The notes: generated by a model not told the origin, from the sequence alone. A stretch of DNA of 64,000 nucleotides from Rhizophagus clarus (GCA_015698045.1 BLAL01000062.1:558001-622000); one strand, 5' to 3'. Shown: positions 1 to 13,417, counted from the first letter of the stretch. Numbers and translations are program-made.

Positions 1-2381
1 AATATTATCGTTTTTCGATAAATTTGTTGTTACAAAATAATTTGATTTTACGACATTTTGTAATATATTAGTTTTGTTAATTGAAAAATAATTAAGTGAA
101 GATTTACGAAATAATAAATTTTTGTTCGAATATAAATTAAAATTGGAACAAGTACGAATATAATGTCTGAACATGTTTTTTTTGTTTTTTTTTTTTTTTT
201 TTTTTTTTTTTGCTTTTTTTTTTCAAAAATATAATAATGATCTCGTGATCATGCCCAATTAAACTGCCTAATTTTTATCAGATGTTTGATTTACGTATTG
301 CTGATGGATTATCGAAAAAAAAAAAAACGATAGGAGACCTCTGAATGGAGTACGATATATTTTCGGTGCTGGTAAATTGGTTCCAACAAAGTAGATACTT
401 ACGCTAAACACAATTAGAATATTTTAGCATAGGTAAGTTAAACCGACAAACCGAGATTAACAAAAGTGCCTCTAAAATCCTAAATCAGAACAGGGGATTT
501 TCTCAGTGGTAAAGGCGAGAGAGATTATAGCGGAAATCTTGAATTTACTGTTAACAAATTGGAAAGTAAGGAGAGAAGGAAAATATACTACTGTGGCTCA
601 AAAACGTGCATGATAATTACGGTAGTTGAAATTTCAATATGAAACTCTAAGGAACACACGTATACAATCTTATATTACTAGCCACATTAATTGTGGGTGA
701 AAATAAACTCTTATCGAAAAGACGTTTTGTCAAATTCAAAAACCAGTTTAGAAAGCAATTTCCGTGAAAAATCCTTAGAAAAGATATAAATTTTTGAGTA
801 TCGCTAAATGTCACCGCTACCAAACTAGGGAGTAATCCTGGGCAGAATTAAAACGTATTATAAAATTATGCCCGGAGTGTATATTTCTACTTATGTGTGG
901 CATACGCTTAAAGTAAATGATGGTGACCGTTACTTTTATCCTTTTTTTTTGTGTAGGATCAGATCTCAAAGTCTTATCGATATCGTGATAATCCCTGTTT
1001 CGATATTCAACAAAAATGGTTAGTATCTATATACGTATAATTATAGAAGAGTACGGACAGAGTGCGGACATTTCCGGGACATCCAAATTTCATCTTTAAA
1101 GTTGTTTTTTCCTTATGCCCCTTTTTAACTTTGTGTAATATTGCCCTATATGCAAAAGAACAATTTTTATATTGAATGAACTTTTGGATCTTGTTCCAAT
1201 ATTAGCAGAAAAAAGTACTGGTGTAACTACACATCCGGATTCTGGAGCCTAGACCATTGAAAGATATACTATATATGTATATATATACACTATATGTATA
1301 TGCATTGAAACTTTAAAAGCGATCACTTTGTAGTTGAAGACAGATGATGTAAAGATGGTGACTAATGAGTAGTGATTATGTAATATAATATAAATAAGAC
1401 GTTGAAGTATGTTGTGCCAAGGAGACATCATAATAGTGATATAATACATGACGTTCTGAAATCATTTTCTGTCGGAATAGAGATTTTAATAAACATATGA
1501 TTGGCATAAATTTGAAATTGGTTAAAGAATCAAATAAGGTTATGTCATGCAGGAGGAATAACCGTATCGGAAAAAGGTTTGATCTGATCTTCAATTTTTT
1601 GGTGATACATTAAAAGAAAAAAGATATTTTTTTTTTTTTTTTTTTCTTTTCCCGAATAAAATAAATCGATACCAATTAATTGCATCTTGTGTAATTAAGA
1701 TTATCTCAGAAGATTAAAATCGGTGATTAAATTTTTAAGTTTAAAGGTCATTAAATGATTAATATACTTGAAAAAAATTCTAAAATAAAAAAGTTCTTGT
1801 ATGATTTGACTATAAATTTTTATCAAGATTTTCAAATGAAAATTTTACCCATTTCCGTTTTATATTGGTTTATCTTAAAACTTCGTAAATGTAACACAAA
1901 AAAGGAGTACCCTTCGGGTTTAAAGTACCCGAAAGGTTATGCACATTACATCGTACAATTATAAAAAACCGGTTAAATCTTGATCTGAGTTCATTATCGT
2001 TTGTGCTAATGCATTTTTTTGTCATCCCCTGACACGCCTCACGTAATAATTAAATAAATTAAGCTTAGCCTGAAAATACAATTTATAATATAAATTTCGT
2101 CGATCCATGCACAATGGAATTTCAATAATCCATTAAAAAAATTTAAAGCAAACATTGCGTACCTTATTAGTTAAATTTTTTGATCGTAAAAGTACCTTGT
2201 TGGTTACTCGTCTTCACGATTAATTTTTTCGTCTCTCTGGACTTTTCCAATTTTATGCTGTTTTTTTTTTTTTTTTTTTATTTCATTTAAGAAAAGTTTT
2301 GTTATTATTTTGTTATTTATAAGTTTTATGTTAAATTTTTAAGATTTCTTCTAAGATTCTTTATTCTAGTAATATACAATT
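1..2381. other. intergenic, no gene recognised
   Basis: AT-rich sequence with homopolymer T tracts (around 177-210, 1627-1645, 2261-2279). Only short open frames without family similarity occur. A short GC-containing hairpin lies at 1909-1937. The last few hundred bases presumably hold the promoter and 5' leader of the ZIP transporter gene, but no defined promoter element can be supported. Confidence 0.6.
1909..1937. repeat. short hairpin
   Basis: Inverted repeat: the left arm ACCCTTCGGGT (1909-1919) pairs with ACCCGAAAGGT (1927-1937) with one mismatch in 11, across a 7-nt loop. It is a small GC-richer island in AT-rich DNA. Function unknown; it may be a fragment of a repeat, since CCCTTTGGGTTT occurs again at 36656. 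Confidence 0.5.
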
Positions 2382-3950
2382 ATGTCTTTCTATATTAAAA
2401 ATAAAAAGTATGAATTGTTTATAAGCAATCTCTTGGTCTTTTTATTAACGACCTTCTCCGTGGCAGATGCACAAGATGCGCAAGGTGGTCAAAGTACAGG
2501 AACGCAAGATTCACAATCGACTGGATTATGTAGCTCTGGGAATGTATTTGATTCAAGCACTTACGATTTGAGACTTCATATTGGAGCTTTATTTATCGTC
2601 CTTTGTTCAAGTTCTTTAGGTAAATTATTTTGGTTCTTTTTAACTTTCATAATTGATACATTACATGTTTCATCTTTTTTACTTTCTTTTTTCTTAACAT
2701 TTTAATAGGAGCTTTCCTTCCCGTTATTTCAAAGAGATCTCCAAAATTAAAATTTCCTTCCCATATATTTTTTGGTATGTAAAATAAATGTAAATATTCT
2801 CAAATTTTTATTTTTAAATGTTATTGAATTTATCTTCTCCTTATTTTGTGTTATATAGCTTGTAAACACTTTGGTACTGGGGTTATCGTTGCCACTGCTT
2901 TTATTCATGTGAGGAAAATTTTTTAATAAAAAAAGAATTTTTTCAATAAAATTTATTAATATATCTTTCTCTTTCTTTTTTCTTTCAGATGTTGCCATCT
3001 TCATTTGAAGCATTATCTAATGAATGTTTACCCGAAGTCTGGCGTAATTATTCAGCGTGGCCCGGTGCTATCGCGATGATGTCTTCATCATTTATCTTTT
3101 TTATTGAATATGTTGCGTTAAGTTATACTCAAAATGACATTCATGAAACTTTACCAACATCACATAAGAATGAACTTGATTTAACCATTACTAATTCAGA
3201 TGAATCTATTTCTGCTGATAAAGATTTCCATCATTCTCATGCTCATGCTCATGGAACTTTAGTCTTATTGACTAATAAAACTCAATCTATTGGAATCTTT
3301 ATTTTAGAACTTGGTATTTGTTTTCATTCAATTATTATTGGAATGACTTTATCTGTTACGACAGGTTCAGATTTTATTTCACTCCTTGTCGCTTTAGTCT
3401 TTCATCAGGTATAATATTTATCTCTTAAAGCGTATCGTATCATATTAAAAAAGATCATGATTAATTTTCTTTTGAAATTATATATTTATTTTGTGATAAT
3501 AAAAAGATGTTCGAAGGACTTGGCCTTGGTTCTAGAATTGCTGATCTTGATTTCCCAAAAAGTAGTATCAGACCATGGCTGATGTCCCTTGCTTATGGTG
3601 CAACAACTCCATTTGGAATCGCTATCGGTTTAGGTGTACGACAATCATATAATCCTAATTCGGCAACTGCGCTAATTGTTCAAGGAATTCTTGATTCTAT
3701 CTCTGCTGGTATTCTACTTTATGCAGCCTTGGTTGAATTGATTGCTAACGATTTCATTTATGATCCAAAATTCCGAAAGAAACCTACAATTTATCAAGCT
3801 TCAGCATTTCTTCTCCTCCTTTTAGGAGCTGGGACTATGGCTTTGATTGGTAAGTTAAATAATGTGATTCAACGGTTGATTATTATTATTATACTTTTCT
3901 TTTTTTACTAATATCAAAATTATATGTTATTAATAGGTTATTGGGCTTAA
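2382..3950 (+). CDS. ZIP family zinc/iron transporter
   Basis: Six exons (2382-2619, 2709-2774, 2859-2908, 2989-3408, 3507-3849, 3937-3950), GT-AG introns, 376 aa. A hydrophobic N-terminal segment ending near SVADAQ looks like a signal peptide, followed by a short Gln/Ser/Thr-rich luminal stretch. The ZIP domain has the usual order: three N-terminal membrane segments, a cytosolic histidine-rich loop (HHSHAHAHG), then the conserved metal-site helices with HSIIIGMTL (TM4) and HQMFEGLGLG (TM5), ending GYWA as many fungal and plant ZIPs do. ZIP proteins move Zn2+ or Fe2+ into the cytosol, at the plasma membrane or from an organelle. Substrate cannot be decided from sequence. The exons join residues that are contiguous in the family (ATAFIH|MLPSSFEAL), which supports the splice model. 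Confidence 0.93.
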
Positions 3951-6029
3951 ATAGCCTAAATTTAAATTTATGCTTCAAAAAAAAAAACATTATATTTTTG
4001 TGTTATTTACAGTGCCGGATAACTTTTCTTTGTTACACGTTTATTATATATATATATACTTTTTTTTTTTTACTAAGGTAAAATTTGTTTTTAAATAAAG
4101 TGATATTCGTCTTTGGGTTATTTATAAATTATGTAAGCTGAATTATAAATTCTTGAAACTCAGACTTAGTCGATCATTATTTATATTATATCAACCGGTC
4201 AACGAACAGAAAAAAAGGGGGCAATACGTTATGAAGGAGAATTTTTATTCCAAATTTAGATTTCCGTTTGTGTGTATGATGTGATGGCAGTTGATAGTTG
4301 AAAATTTCACAAAGTACCAACAAGCCCTAAAATTTGACCTAATAAGAAAGGATGAATAATTAGATAATAAAGTGTCTTATCACAAAAATTTAATATCGAT
4401 ATTAAACAGTATACCGGAATTAACTTTAATACGACGTATTAGGAAAAAAAGGTTGGATAACTTTTTGTAGTAACGAGAGCTTTTGAATATTTTAACGTAT
4501 GATTTTAAAACTTTATTAGTATTAAAGTTATATACATATTCTGACTAAATCAAATAAGTGTAATAGCAAGCAAGCGCAAATGAAGTTCATCAAGGGAATG
4601 CTCCAAAATAAATTTTAAGCTAACTTAATCAGGTTGCCTACCTCCTAATTCTGATGAAATCGCCATATTCTTCTGATCGTGCTTTCGTGCTTTAAGATTT
4701 TTTTATTTTGTAAATTTTTTTATCTGATCAAAATCCAATCATAAGATCAAAAGTTAAGATTTTAATTTTTGAGTATAGAAGTCGCCGAATTACGCCAAAT
4801 GTATCTGATAGTACTTCAGTAAAATATAAATAACTATTTACAGAAAATCAATACCAATATTTTAACAATTCAAAAACTTATTTGTTATTCATAATAAGGT
4901 ACTATGTTTTACTCAGAAATAGAATTTTCAAAAATTTGCGAAACTTGGTGATTTTTTCAAATAATAATTATAACGAAACTTTTAAATATTTAAATGAGTT
5001 TTCTTTACAAAACTAATGATTTTTTATACGGAAACTTGATCTTTTTCTATGTAATCGAAAATTATTCATCCGGATCATGTGTGAAGATCATGTGTAACAT
5101 ATTTTCTAAGTTATTGACTACTAATATATTGAGGCTGTGGTCCAATCAAGTAAGCCATTTATCAACTGCTTCTTTGATCTCGGCTGTGATCCAATCAAGT
5201 AAGTCATTTATCAGCTGCTTCTTTTGATCTCTTTGTTAATGTTTCTCGATTCGGGAAGAAAAAATCAGGTTGTTCAGGAAATGGATCGATAGAACATCAA
5301 AAGAGAAAGGATATCGTGCCATGATGCGGGAATTTTTTGCCAAAGTGTAAGCTGACGTCTTATTGCTCTTTAATTATAAAGAAATCAAAGTATATAATGT
5401 ATGTTTTTATTCATGTGATCTACTTAAGTAATTAATTTTAGTGATGTCGTCAGGAAATTCGTTCTTTAATGAACAAGTTTCATATTTATTGGAAAAGTGA
5501 GAGATAAATTAAAATATTACGAAATTATGTATCATGGTTTGGGTACTGATTTTTTAGTGGCCTTTTGAGCTTTACGCTCATTTACTCATCGATGCAATTT
5601 ACTTTGCAAATTATATAATTCCGATTTTTTTTTTGGCATGAAAAATTTCGATCTTTGGGTTAGTAATGTGTAATGCAATAATATATACGAAATCGTAATT
5701 ATTTTACGCAATGTTATTCTACAAGTCTTGTGGCGTGTCAGACCACTAAAAGCCGAGATAAATATAAACGGCGCGTCAATATTTTATAGCTTATTACTGC
5801 TATAAAATTCTTTTACAACTTTCTTCTTTATTCAAATAGAAAACATATAATCTATTGGTCTTTTTCTTTTTAAAAGTTCTTTTTTTTTGCGTGATAGTAT
5901 GGTTTGTGAATCTATATTTTCAAATGATTTATTTGATTTGTTAATGTTTTGTTACCACTATTATTTTTCTTCTTTTTACTCGCATAATTCTTTATTAATT
6001 ATAATCATATAAATTTATCCAATATATAA
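3951..6029. other. intergenic, no gene recognised
   Basis: This interval lies between the convergent 3' ends of the ZIP gene and the ALF4/glomulin-like gene. It is AT-rich and holds no open frame resembling a protein family. The one organised feature is an imperfect tandem duplication at 5133-5231. Confidence 0.6.
5133..5231. repeat. tandem duplication, about 49 bp x 2
   Basis: Two head-to-tail copies, 5133-5181 and 5182-5231, both starting GGCTGTG and ending TTTGATCTC. They differ at a few positions plus one inserted T. A short open frame runs across them but has no recognisable similarity, so it is treated as non-coding. Confidence 0.8.
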
Positions 6030-8849
6030 TTATCTATTTTTCTTTATTAGAACTTGTTGAACTCTATCAATAGCATCCTGTACAAGTTGCATATTAAACA
6101 AATTATATTGTAATAACTATAAAGTTTATGTAATATTAATCAACGTATTAGTTATTAAAAACGTTATTAAAGCATTAAAACGTTGTTTATCATTAATAAA
6201 ATACCTTTAATTCTTGAGATGGAGTTAATTTCATGTTTTTAGATGAGTCTTCTTCGAATGAGATATCAAATTCCATTGTATTCTGTTCTTCGGAAAGGTT
6301 TGACGGAATATGATCACAATGAACTTCATCTAATTAATATAATATATTATTAAAATTTCTTCAATTTCTTTAATTGTTTATAAAATTTACCTTGAGAATT
6401 TTTACTTAATTCTTGTATTTTTTTATCACATTCATTAACCCAATTATCACATTTCTCTTTTATTGGAACTATATATTCTTTATTCGTCTCACTTATCTGC
6501 TTGTCATCCCATACTCCAGTCTAGAATAAGATTAATATGAATAAAGATAGATATAACAATATAATATAAAAAATAACAAATTCAAACCAAATTTTTTTCA
6601 TCTCTCATTAATAGAAAAATATAAAAATTCAATCCTTGCATAATGAAACTATGTTTTTCTGAAAAGTTTTTTTCATTTGCTAATACTGAAGGTGACTCAA
6701 ATCGAAGTATGTGTGGCAAAAAAGTATCAACAATAACTCGGCTAGCAAAAACAGAAACCTATGACAATAAAATGAGTATTTAAATGAAAAATCCCTAATC
6801 CTAAAGTTATAGTAAGTGCATCCACTTACCTTATCGGCAGATTTACTTTTGTATGCTCTATTTAATCCTTGAGCAATGTTATCTTTTACAATTCCAATAG
6901 CAGCACTTTTCATCGTTTCAAATGGACAACTTGTTAATAATTCACATAATAAAAATATTTTAGCATCATCTTTACATAATGTTATTAGACGTGAAAGTAA
7001 TTGGAATGCAATGAAACGTAAATATTCGTTAGGGGAGGTTGAAGCAAAAGTGGTGATAGCTTGGTATAAGTGCACTAAAGTTGTTCCTTCTTTAGATAGC
7101 TTGGCTTCAAGGTTATCTGAAGAAATAGTGTTATCTTCATTCCTTTCAGCCAAATATAATAACACCAATAAGGTTTTATCCGCCATTTCAAGTTCATTAG
7201 CATCACTTAAAAATAAAATACATTAGCATCATTAGGATCTGTTAAAGTATTTTAGCATACAAGTATAAAATTCTATTTTTACCTTGATAGATATTTTGAA
7301 GCAATAGAAGTGATATTTCTGAATAAATATTCAGACGACAATGGAATCACAGATTTTTCTGCACTAGAGTCATCCTGTGGCATAAATTGATAATACATAA
7401 CACTTGCTATGTATACTAAAACACCATTTGGCAAAATAGGGAAATCTCCGATAAGAAATTTTCTACTGCTTTGTCTTTCGTCTATATCGCTATCTTTAGT
7501 TACAAAGTAGTGATCAACAACTTGCTATCATGACTGATAAATACAACAATGTTATATTTTATTTACCAGATGACTTTACAAAATTATTAATGTAATTTAC
7601 AAGTTGGTCTATTGAAATATGAGCCTTTACAGAGGCTTCCTGAAAAAAGAATAGTTAAAAATTAGTTACTCGTAACGTAAATTTTATGAACCCTTACAAA
7701 TCAACTTACAAATCAACTTACAATTAACTTAACAAGTCTCACCATATCAATAGCTTGAGTATCTAAACTTTGCTTATGTTTCCAAGGAACATTAAATTTA
7801 GGGTGATACATCTCATAATAAGTAGGTGACATAGGGATGTGAGTAGATCGAATAAATTTTTCAAAAGAAATGACAACTAAATGATTAGTTAAGTAGTATT
7901 CTTGATTATACCAATCTTTTGGTATAGAACTAAGTTTAAGTTCCTGACAAGAAAGGAAATCATTATTAAAAACCTTTGAAGTCAATTACATATCAAGTTA
8001 ATTATATTTTCAAAATTATTAATTAAACCTTTTTCTCAGCTTCCATTAACTCTGCTATAATTTCAACGAACTGTATCAAACTATCAATAACAATATCTTT
8101 ATGTGTATCATCAAGTTCATCCAAAACCGACCATATACAGACAACGGCTTTAATTGTCTCCGGAAGAAAATTAATCAATTTTTCTCTATCCAATCGATTG
8201 AGAACTAAGAATCGTAAGTAAAACGAAATAGTTATAACTATTAGTTTCTTTATTAATAGAAATCCAATATTTTACTCGCCTATTTTTAGAATGTTGACTA
8301 AACTGCTAAATTCCATTACAGAATGATATTGATTCTTCCATTCAAGCCAGCTAAGCCTTTCCATAATCATTAGATGTGTCTCTCGAACATTATTGTGTTG
8401 AGCAATGTTTTGTAAAATTTCTTGTGCTAAATTTGGAGTTAATGAAAGAAAAGGTATCATCAAAGTAAACAATTCCCATGATATTTGTTTTAAAAGTTTG
8501 ATCTAAAAAGAATTAATATTAATAATGAGATACAGATTAAATAATTATTGAAGTATTTAGAAATTTCACCTTTTTTCCTTCTTCATTTAATGGTAAAATT
8601 GAAAGCTTTAAGTAGTTCAACAAATCAACTTGTTCTTGCTCTGAATAACTTGTAGGTGAGCATAAAATTTTCTCTAATGTAGATACAAGAGTAGTATGAC
8701 ACGAAGGATCTTGCTCGAGTTTCTTTTACGTAATAAGCAATGTTTAGATTATAGCTCTAAAAATGCTAATAATAAAATAGAAAGAGCACCTCAAGACATT
8801 GATTCGTGACTTCTTCAATAGCGCGTTTTGCTTGTTCTAAGTTATTCAT
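6030..8849 (-). CDS. YAP-binding / ALF4 / glomulin family protein
   Basis: Twelve exons in transcription order: 8790-8849, 8570-8722, 8280-8502, 8029-8204, 7722-7943, 7567-7639, 7283-7520, 6830-7205, 6588-6758, 6391-6520, 6205-6329, 6030-6077; 664 aa. The protein is helical and lacks signal peptide or membrane segments. The core exon (6830-7205) reads as the best-conserved block of the Ybp1/ALF4/glomulin family, a HEAT-like region with FIAFQLLSRLI and a conserved Ser-Ala-Ala-Ile-Gly-Ile-Val-Lys run. In other organisms members bind RBX1 and restrain cullin-RING ligases (glomulin, ALF4) or assist the Yap1 oxidative-stress regulator (yeast Ybp1). Which role applies here is unknown. One intron (8205-8279) uses a GC donor. 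Exon 5 could start 30 nt earlier (7973) in the same frame. Confidence 0.8.
8205..8279 (-). other. GC-AG intron
   Basis: The exon ends AAAATAG and the intron begins gcgagtaaaa, ending ttcttag. No GT donor keeps the frame, while the GC donor joins ILKI to VLNRLDREKL in phase. GC-AG introns are a known minor variant of the major spliceosome. Confidence 0.7.
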
Positions 8850-9055
8850 TTTAAAAAGCTTTTATATAAGATTTTTTTTGTGGGTAATCCTAATTTGGAA
8901 GGTTATTTGTATATAATCAATTCATTATAAGCGCGTAATTAATCATGTGATTGTGATTTTTGGTCTTCCGAAGTATGTGCAAAGCAGTTTCAAAGCCACG
9001 ACTTTTTTTTGCATTATAACTCTTTTTTTTTTACAAACATCCTCCTTGAAGAAAG

Positions 9056-12000
9056 ATGAAGTGCAAACTTAAATCTCTGGCCCTTGCAATAGGGCTGGCT
9101 ATATTTACAGTCATCAAGGCTTCAGAAGCGGCAAATGGTATTTATTATAGTAGTTTTTATAGCGCGTGAATAGACAATTTTTGATAACAATAACTTTTAG
9201 CTGCGGATTATTTTGTGAGAACACTACCTGGCCTTCCGGACAGTTTATATTTGAAATCGCATGCTGGGTAAGAAAAGATTTTTTATTTAAAATATCTTCC
9301 GATTTCTTAAATTTACATATCTTTTCTTCGTTTAGTCATATTTTAATAGATGAAAAATCAGAATCTAATATATTTTTTTGGTTAATGCACAATCTTCATA
9401 TTGCTGATAATGCTAAATTAGTAAGTTACTTTAGTATATTTCAATCATTTCTTTATATATGTATTTGAGAATGAGAACTAAACAGAATTATTTTGGAATT
9501 CAATTTAGATTATTTGGCTTAATGGAGGTATATTCAGATACTTTTTACTTGAAATTGATAATTTCCTTTGAATGGATATTTTTAAAAAATTTAATGTTGT
9601 ATGATTTAATTTAATTAGGTCCCGGTTGGTAAGTCTAAATATACTTTTTTTACTACATATGAAACAATAATCCTAAAAATATTGTTACTATTCTCATTCC
9701 GTTATTGTAAATTTAGTTCAAGGTAATAAAAATCATTATTTGACTGTGCTTGTTATGTTACTTTAATATAGTACTAATCAGAATTTATTTAGTATGGATG
9801 GTGTATTTCTTGAGACTGGACCTTTTAGAGTTAATAAAGATCAAACATTAAGACCTTTTTATGGATCATGGAATGAATATGCCAATGTATTATATGGTAG
9901 ATATGAGTTAGCGGAAACTCTATTTGTCCTTTATTCATGATATTAATTGAGTAAATTTATTTCAAAGTTGATCAGCCTGTAGGCACAGGATTTAGTTTCA
10001 CGAATCAAAATTCTTATGTGAATAATTTGACTCAAGTTCCACAACAATTCTTACTTTTTCTTGATAAATTTTTTGAAATTTTTCCGGAATATTCTCAAGA
10101 CGATGTAAGTTTTATTTATTGATAAACTCAATATTTAATATTATTGAAATGCAATTTACTGAAGGTGTTTAAAACTTAGATATATTTGGCAGGGGAGAGC
10201 TTTGCTGGGACATACATACCATACATAGCAGATGGAATTTTAAAACGTAACGGTGGATTGCCGGATAATCGAAAGGTAATTCGAAATATGTGTTCCTGAA
10301 AAGAGAAAGTTGTCATGTTCAATAAGTTAAATTTATTTTTTGTTATAGTATAATTTACGAGGATTAGTGATCGGAAATGGATGGATTGATCCTATTACAC
10401 AGGTATGTACTAACTGAATGATGTGATCCTTGGTATAAGTACTTTCATACTAAGTTTATAAAATTATATACGTAGTATCGTTCATACTATGATTTTGCAA
10501 TTGCCAATAATCTCTTAAATGGTGACTATAAGGTAGGTATTTTCTCTAACGTTTTTAATGACACTATAGTTACTCACTATTATTATTATTATTTCATTAG
10601 AAACTTGCGGAGTCACAATTAACAAAATGTTATGAATCTTTAAAGAAAAAGATTACCATTAAGAATGAAGAATGTGAACAAATTCTTGGTATAATTTTGC
10701 AGAATTCGCGAAAACGGTATTGATACTTCAATTTGATCTTTGGTTTTTTTTTTAAAAAAAAAATGTTTTATTTATTCTATTATTCTATCATAGTGTTGGA
10801 AAAGTTGATACATGCATAAATCAATATGATATCCGGGATCATTCTGATTCATATCCTTCTTGTGGTCTTAACTGGCCATATGAACTAGAAACCGTTTACG
10901 ATTATTTACATGTAATTACTTTTAGACCACATTAATGATTTAAGCATTTTTTTTTTCTGTTTTTTTAATTAATAAGTTTCATTTTTATTAGAGACCTGAT
11001 GTTATTAAGGATCTTCACGCAACCAAAAAAAAAGAATTATGGGTAGAATGTAGTTCTATTGTTGGTCAGGGGTTTGATGGTGACCATAGCCCACCTTCTA
11101 TAACCGTATGTATAATTATTATTTATTTTCTTTAATTATTTTGGAGTAAAAATTACTAATTCAATTGCTACTGGATAATAGTTATTCCCCGAAATTTTGA
11201 AACAAATTAAAATATTATTATTCAGGTATATATATATATATTTTTTTTTTCTTTATAAGCCATATTAATTTACTAACCTATAAAAAAAAAAAAAATAGTG
11301 GAGATCAAGATATAATTTGTAACTATATGGGAACTGAAGCCATGATAAATAATTTGGAATGGAATGGTAACAAGGGATTTCAGGTAATTATAATTTTATC
11401 TCTTTGATTTTTGTACTTTAATTAATTTAATTATATTTATATTTTTATTATTATATTTATTATTATAGAATAATACAAAGTTACTTTGGTATGTTAATAA
11501 TACTCTTGCAGGGCATATCGTTGCAGAAAGAAATCTTACATACGTTAAGATATTTAATGCAAGTCATATGGTACCATATGATGTCCCTCTCGTATCAATG
11601 GACATGGTGTATAGATTTATGGGATTGGATCATCATATTGTAAATAAGTTCCCATCAAAAATTGAATCAGAGGTAATCTATTCGTATTTATATAATTTGA
11701 TTTAAAGACAATTCTAAAATTTTTATTTGGTAGGAATTGGATGATAGTAACAATGATTCGGATCCTGAACATGTTGATAATGATGAAATTTTGAATAACT
11801 ATTATGATGCGTAAGCAAAGAACTTTTTTTTGCCTTGAGATTATTAAATATAATTTATGCGCATTTTAACATTTTGTCTATCGTTATGTATAGTGGTACA
11901 ACTACGCTAATAATTGTTATTATTGGTGTACTTGGTTTGGTTGCATTTATATTTCGAGGAAAAATTATGGAAAAAATCAGGAGAAATACTAAGCAAGGAA

Positions 12001-12234
12001 TGAGAGTAAATACTGAAGAGACCAATGAGATGTAAATATATTTAAACATTCTATATTATTATTATTTTTAGGTTTGAGACTAATATCCTTAAAATATCTA
12101 ATAGGGAGAATTTTGTAATTGAAACACAATTATCGGATGATTTGGATCATTTTGGTGATAGTGATGGCGAAGGTGACGATGCTCAAAAATTAAATAACCA
12201 TCAAGAGAAGTATCATGATGAGGAGAAGAGTTAA
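9056..12234 (+). CDS. KEX1: Kex1-type serine carboxypeptidase
   Basis: Twenty exons: 9056-9137, 9201-9267, 9336-9420, 9509-9527, 9619-9628, 9717-9722, 9793-9896, 9968-10104, 10180-10275, 10349-10402, 10476-10532, 10601-10716, 10794-10911, 10992-11105, 11182-11225, 11299-11383, 11469-11672, 11734-11810, 11894-12031, 12105-12234; 580 aa. It has an N-terminal signal peptide, the substrate block GGPGCSSMDG, the catalytic Ser in [10 protein letters not shown], the Asp in [10 protein letters not shown] and the His in NASHMVPYD. One C-terminal membrane segment ([18 protein letters not shown], encoded in exon 19) is followed by an acidic cytosolic tail. This matches the trans-Golgi Kex1 processing carboxypeptidase, which trims C-terminal Lys/Arg after Kex2 cleavage of secreted precursors. 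The tail presumably carries Golgi retention signals. GGPGCSS is split over 10-nt and 6-nt microexons. Confidence 0.95.
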
Positions 12235-12800
12235 TTAACGTATGATGAAAGAAAATCGTTATTTACTTCGTAACTATTAATGTATTTAAGAAAAAACTCG
12301 AAACATTTATTGCACAATTTCATTTGTTACATAACTTACATAATTTTTCATTTTATTTATAAAGATTATATATAGAATAAAATACGACTAATTGATACAA
12401 ATTACTTATTTAGAGTTTATTTTTATTCCGGACAAATGGCCAGAACAGATAAACTAGTACAAAAAAGTAGAGTAAATTATATAATAGATAAAATTATAAA
12501 AATTATGGTTTCATAAAAACTCGTGTTTATAAAATAGTCAGCCGCTCTTTCATATTTTCCATTTCTAATATACTACAAGAGGATTTACCCGTTACAAAGA
12601 AATAAATCATATCATTTTTTATATATAAATATGGAATTAAATCAAATAACCGAAATTAAACATATAATTTAGGCCGGAATCAGTAATACTTAAATTCTTT
12701 AAATTAATTGATATTTAATTCACGTGAAGCGATAAAACGCGTCGGATCATTTTTTTTAGCACTTAGGTTAAAGATTAACACGTTCTTATAACAAAAAAAA
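12235..12800. other. intergenic between KEX1 and POL1
   Basis: This 566-bp AT-rich spacer separates two same-strand genes. It should hold the KEX1 3' end and the POL1 promoter. An ACGCGT motif (MluI-box core, the MBF site of yeast DNA-replication genes) does not occur cleanly; only AAACGCGTCGG at 12736-12746 contains it. That makes it a possible but unproven cell-cycle element about 55-65 bp before the POL1 ATG. Confidence 0.5.
12737..12743. promoter_or_regulatory. possible MluI cell-cycle box (AACGCGT)
   Basis: The sequence gataaaACGCGTcggatc contains the palindrome ACGCGT about 60 bp upstream of the DNA polymerase alpha start. In budding and fission yeast this core recruits MBF/DSC1 to S-phase genes, POL1 included. 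One short motif near an S-phase gene is suggestive only. Confidence 0.35.
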
Positions 12801-13383
12801 ATGTCCTTGCCGAAGAGACGCGCCGTTGCCAAATCTTCTAACCTTGCTGCCTTACAAACTCTTCGTCGTTTACGACAAGAAGGAGGCTCTCGTCTTCAAG
12901 AGTATGAGGTATAAATTTAAGTATATAAATATTCTCGTAAATATTATTTCGCGTAACAAATTCTTTATCGACAAAGGTTCATGAACCAGAGGTCATTTAT
13001 GATGAAGTTTCAGAAGAAATTTATCAATCTGAAGTCAAGAAAGTGACAGAAATGGTTGTCAACGACGATGGGACTCAATATATAACAGAAGAGTTAGATG
13101 ATTTGGGACAAAAATATGCAGATGAATCTGAGTATGAGGATGACCCAATGGATGGTATATTGTCGAAATGGTTTTATTTTATTTGCAATATTTGCTTATT
13201 TTTACGCGCTTTTAAGATATTGATTATTTATTCACGTTTCTGATAACTTATTGGTTACAGAGAAGCGAAAAAGAAAAGGTTCAGAAAATCAAACTGATGC
13301 TAAACCAAATACAACTATAAATAATTATTTTTTACGTGCGGCCATTTCAAATAAATTGACAAAACATAGAAGTGTGCGTATTT

Positions 13384-13417
<34 letters not shown>

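Noticed and set aside
495..530. tRNA A-box-like sequence (TCTCAGTGGTAAAGGCGAG)
   Set aside because: No matching B box (GTTCGANTC) downstream and no cloverleaf can be drawn.
1249..1964. Short open frames upstream of the ZIP gene on both strands
   Set aside because: Low-complexity, no initiation or splice context and no similarity; typical random frames.
4994..5227. 77-codon open frame over the tandem duplication
   Set aside because: It exists only because the duplicated unit lacks stops. Composition is not protein-like.
12083..12104. ATATCCTTAA near the end of the last KEX1 intron as a U12 signal
   Set aside because: It is near the 3' end rather than the donor, and the intron has a normal GTAAAT donor and AG acceptor.
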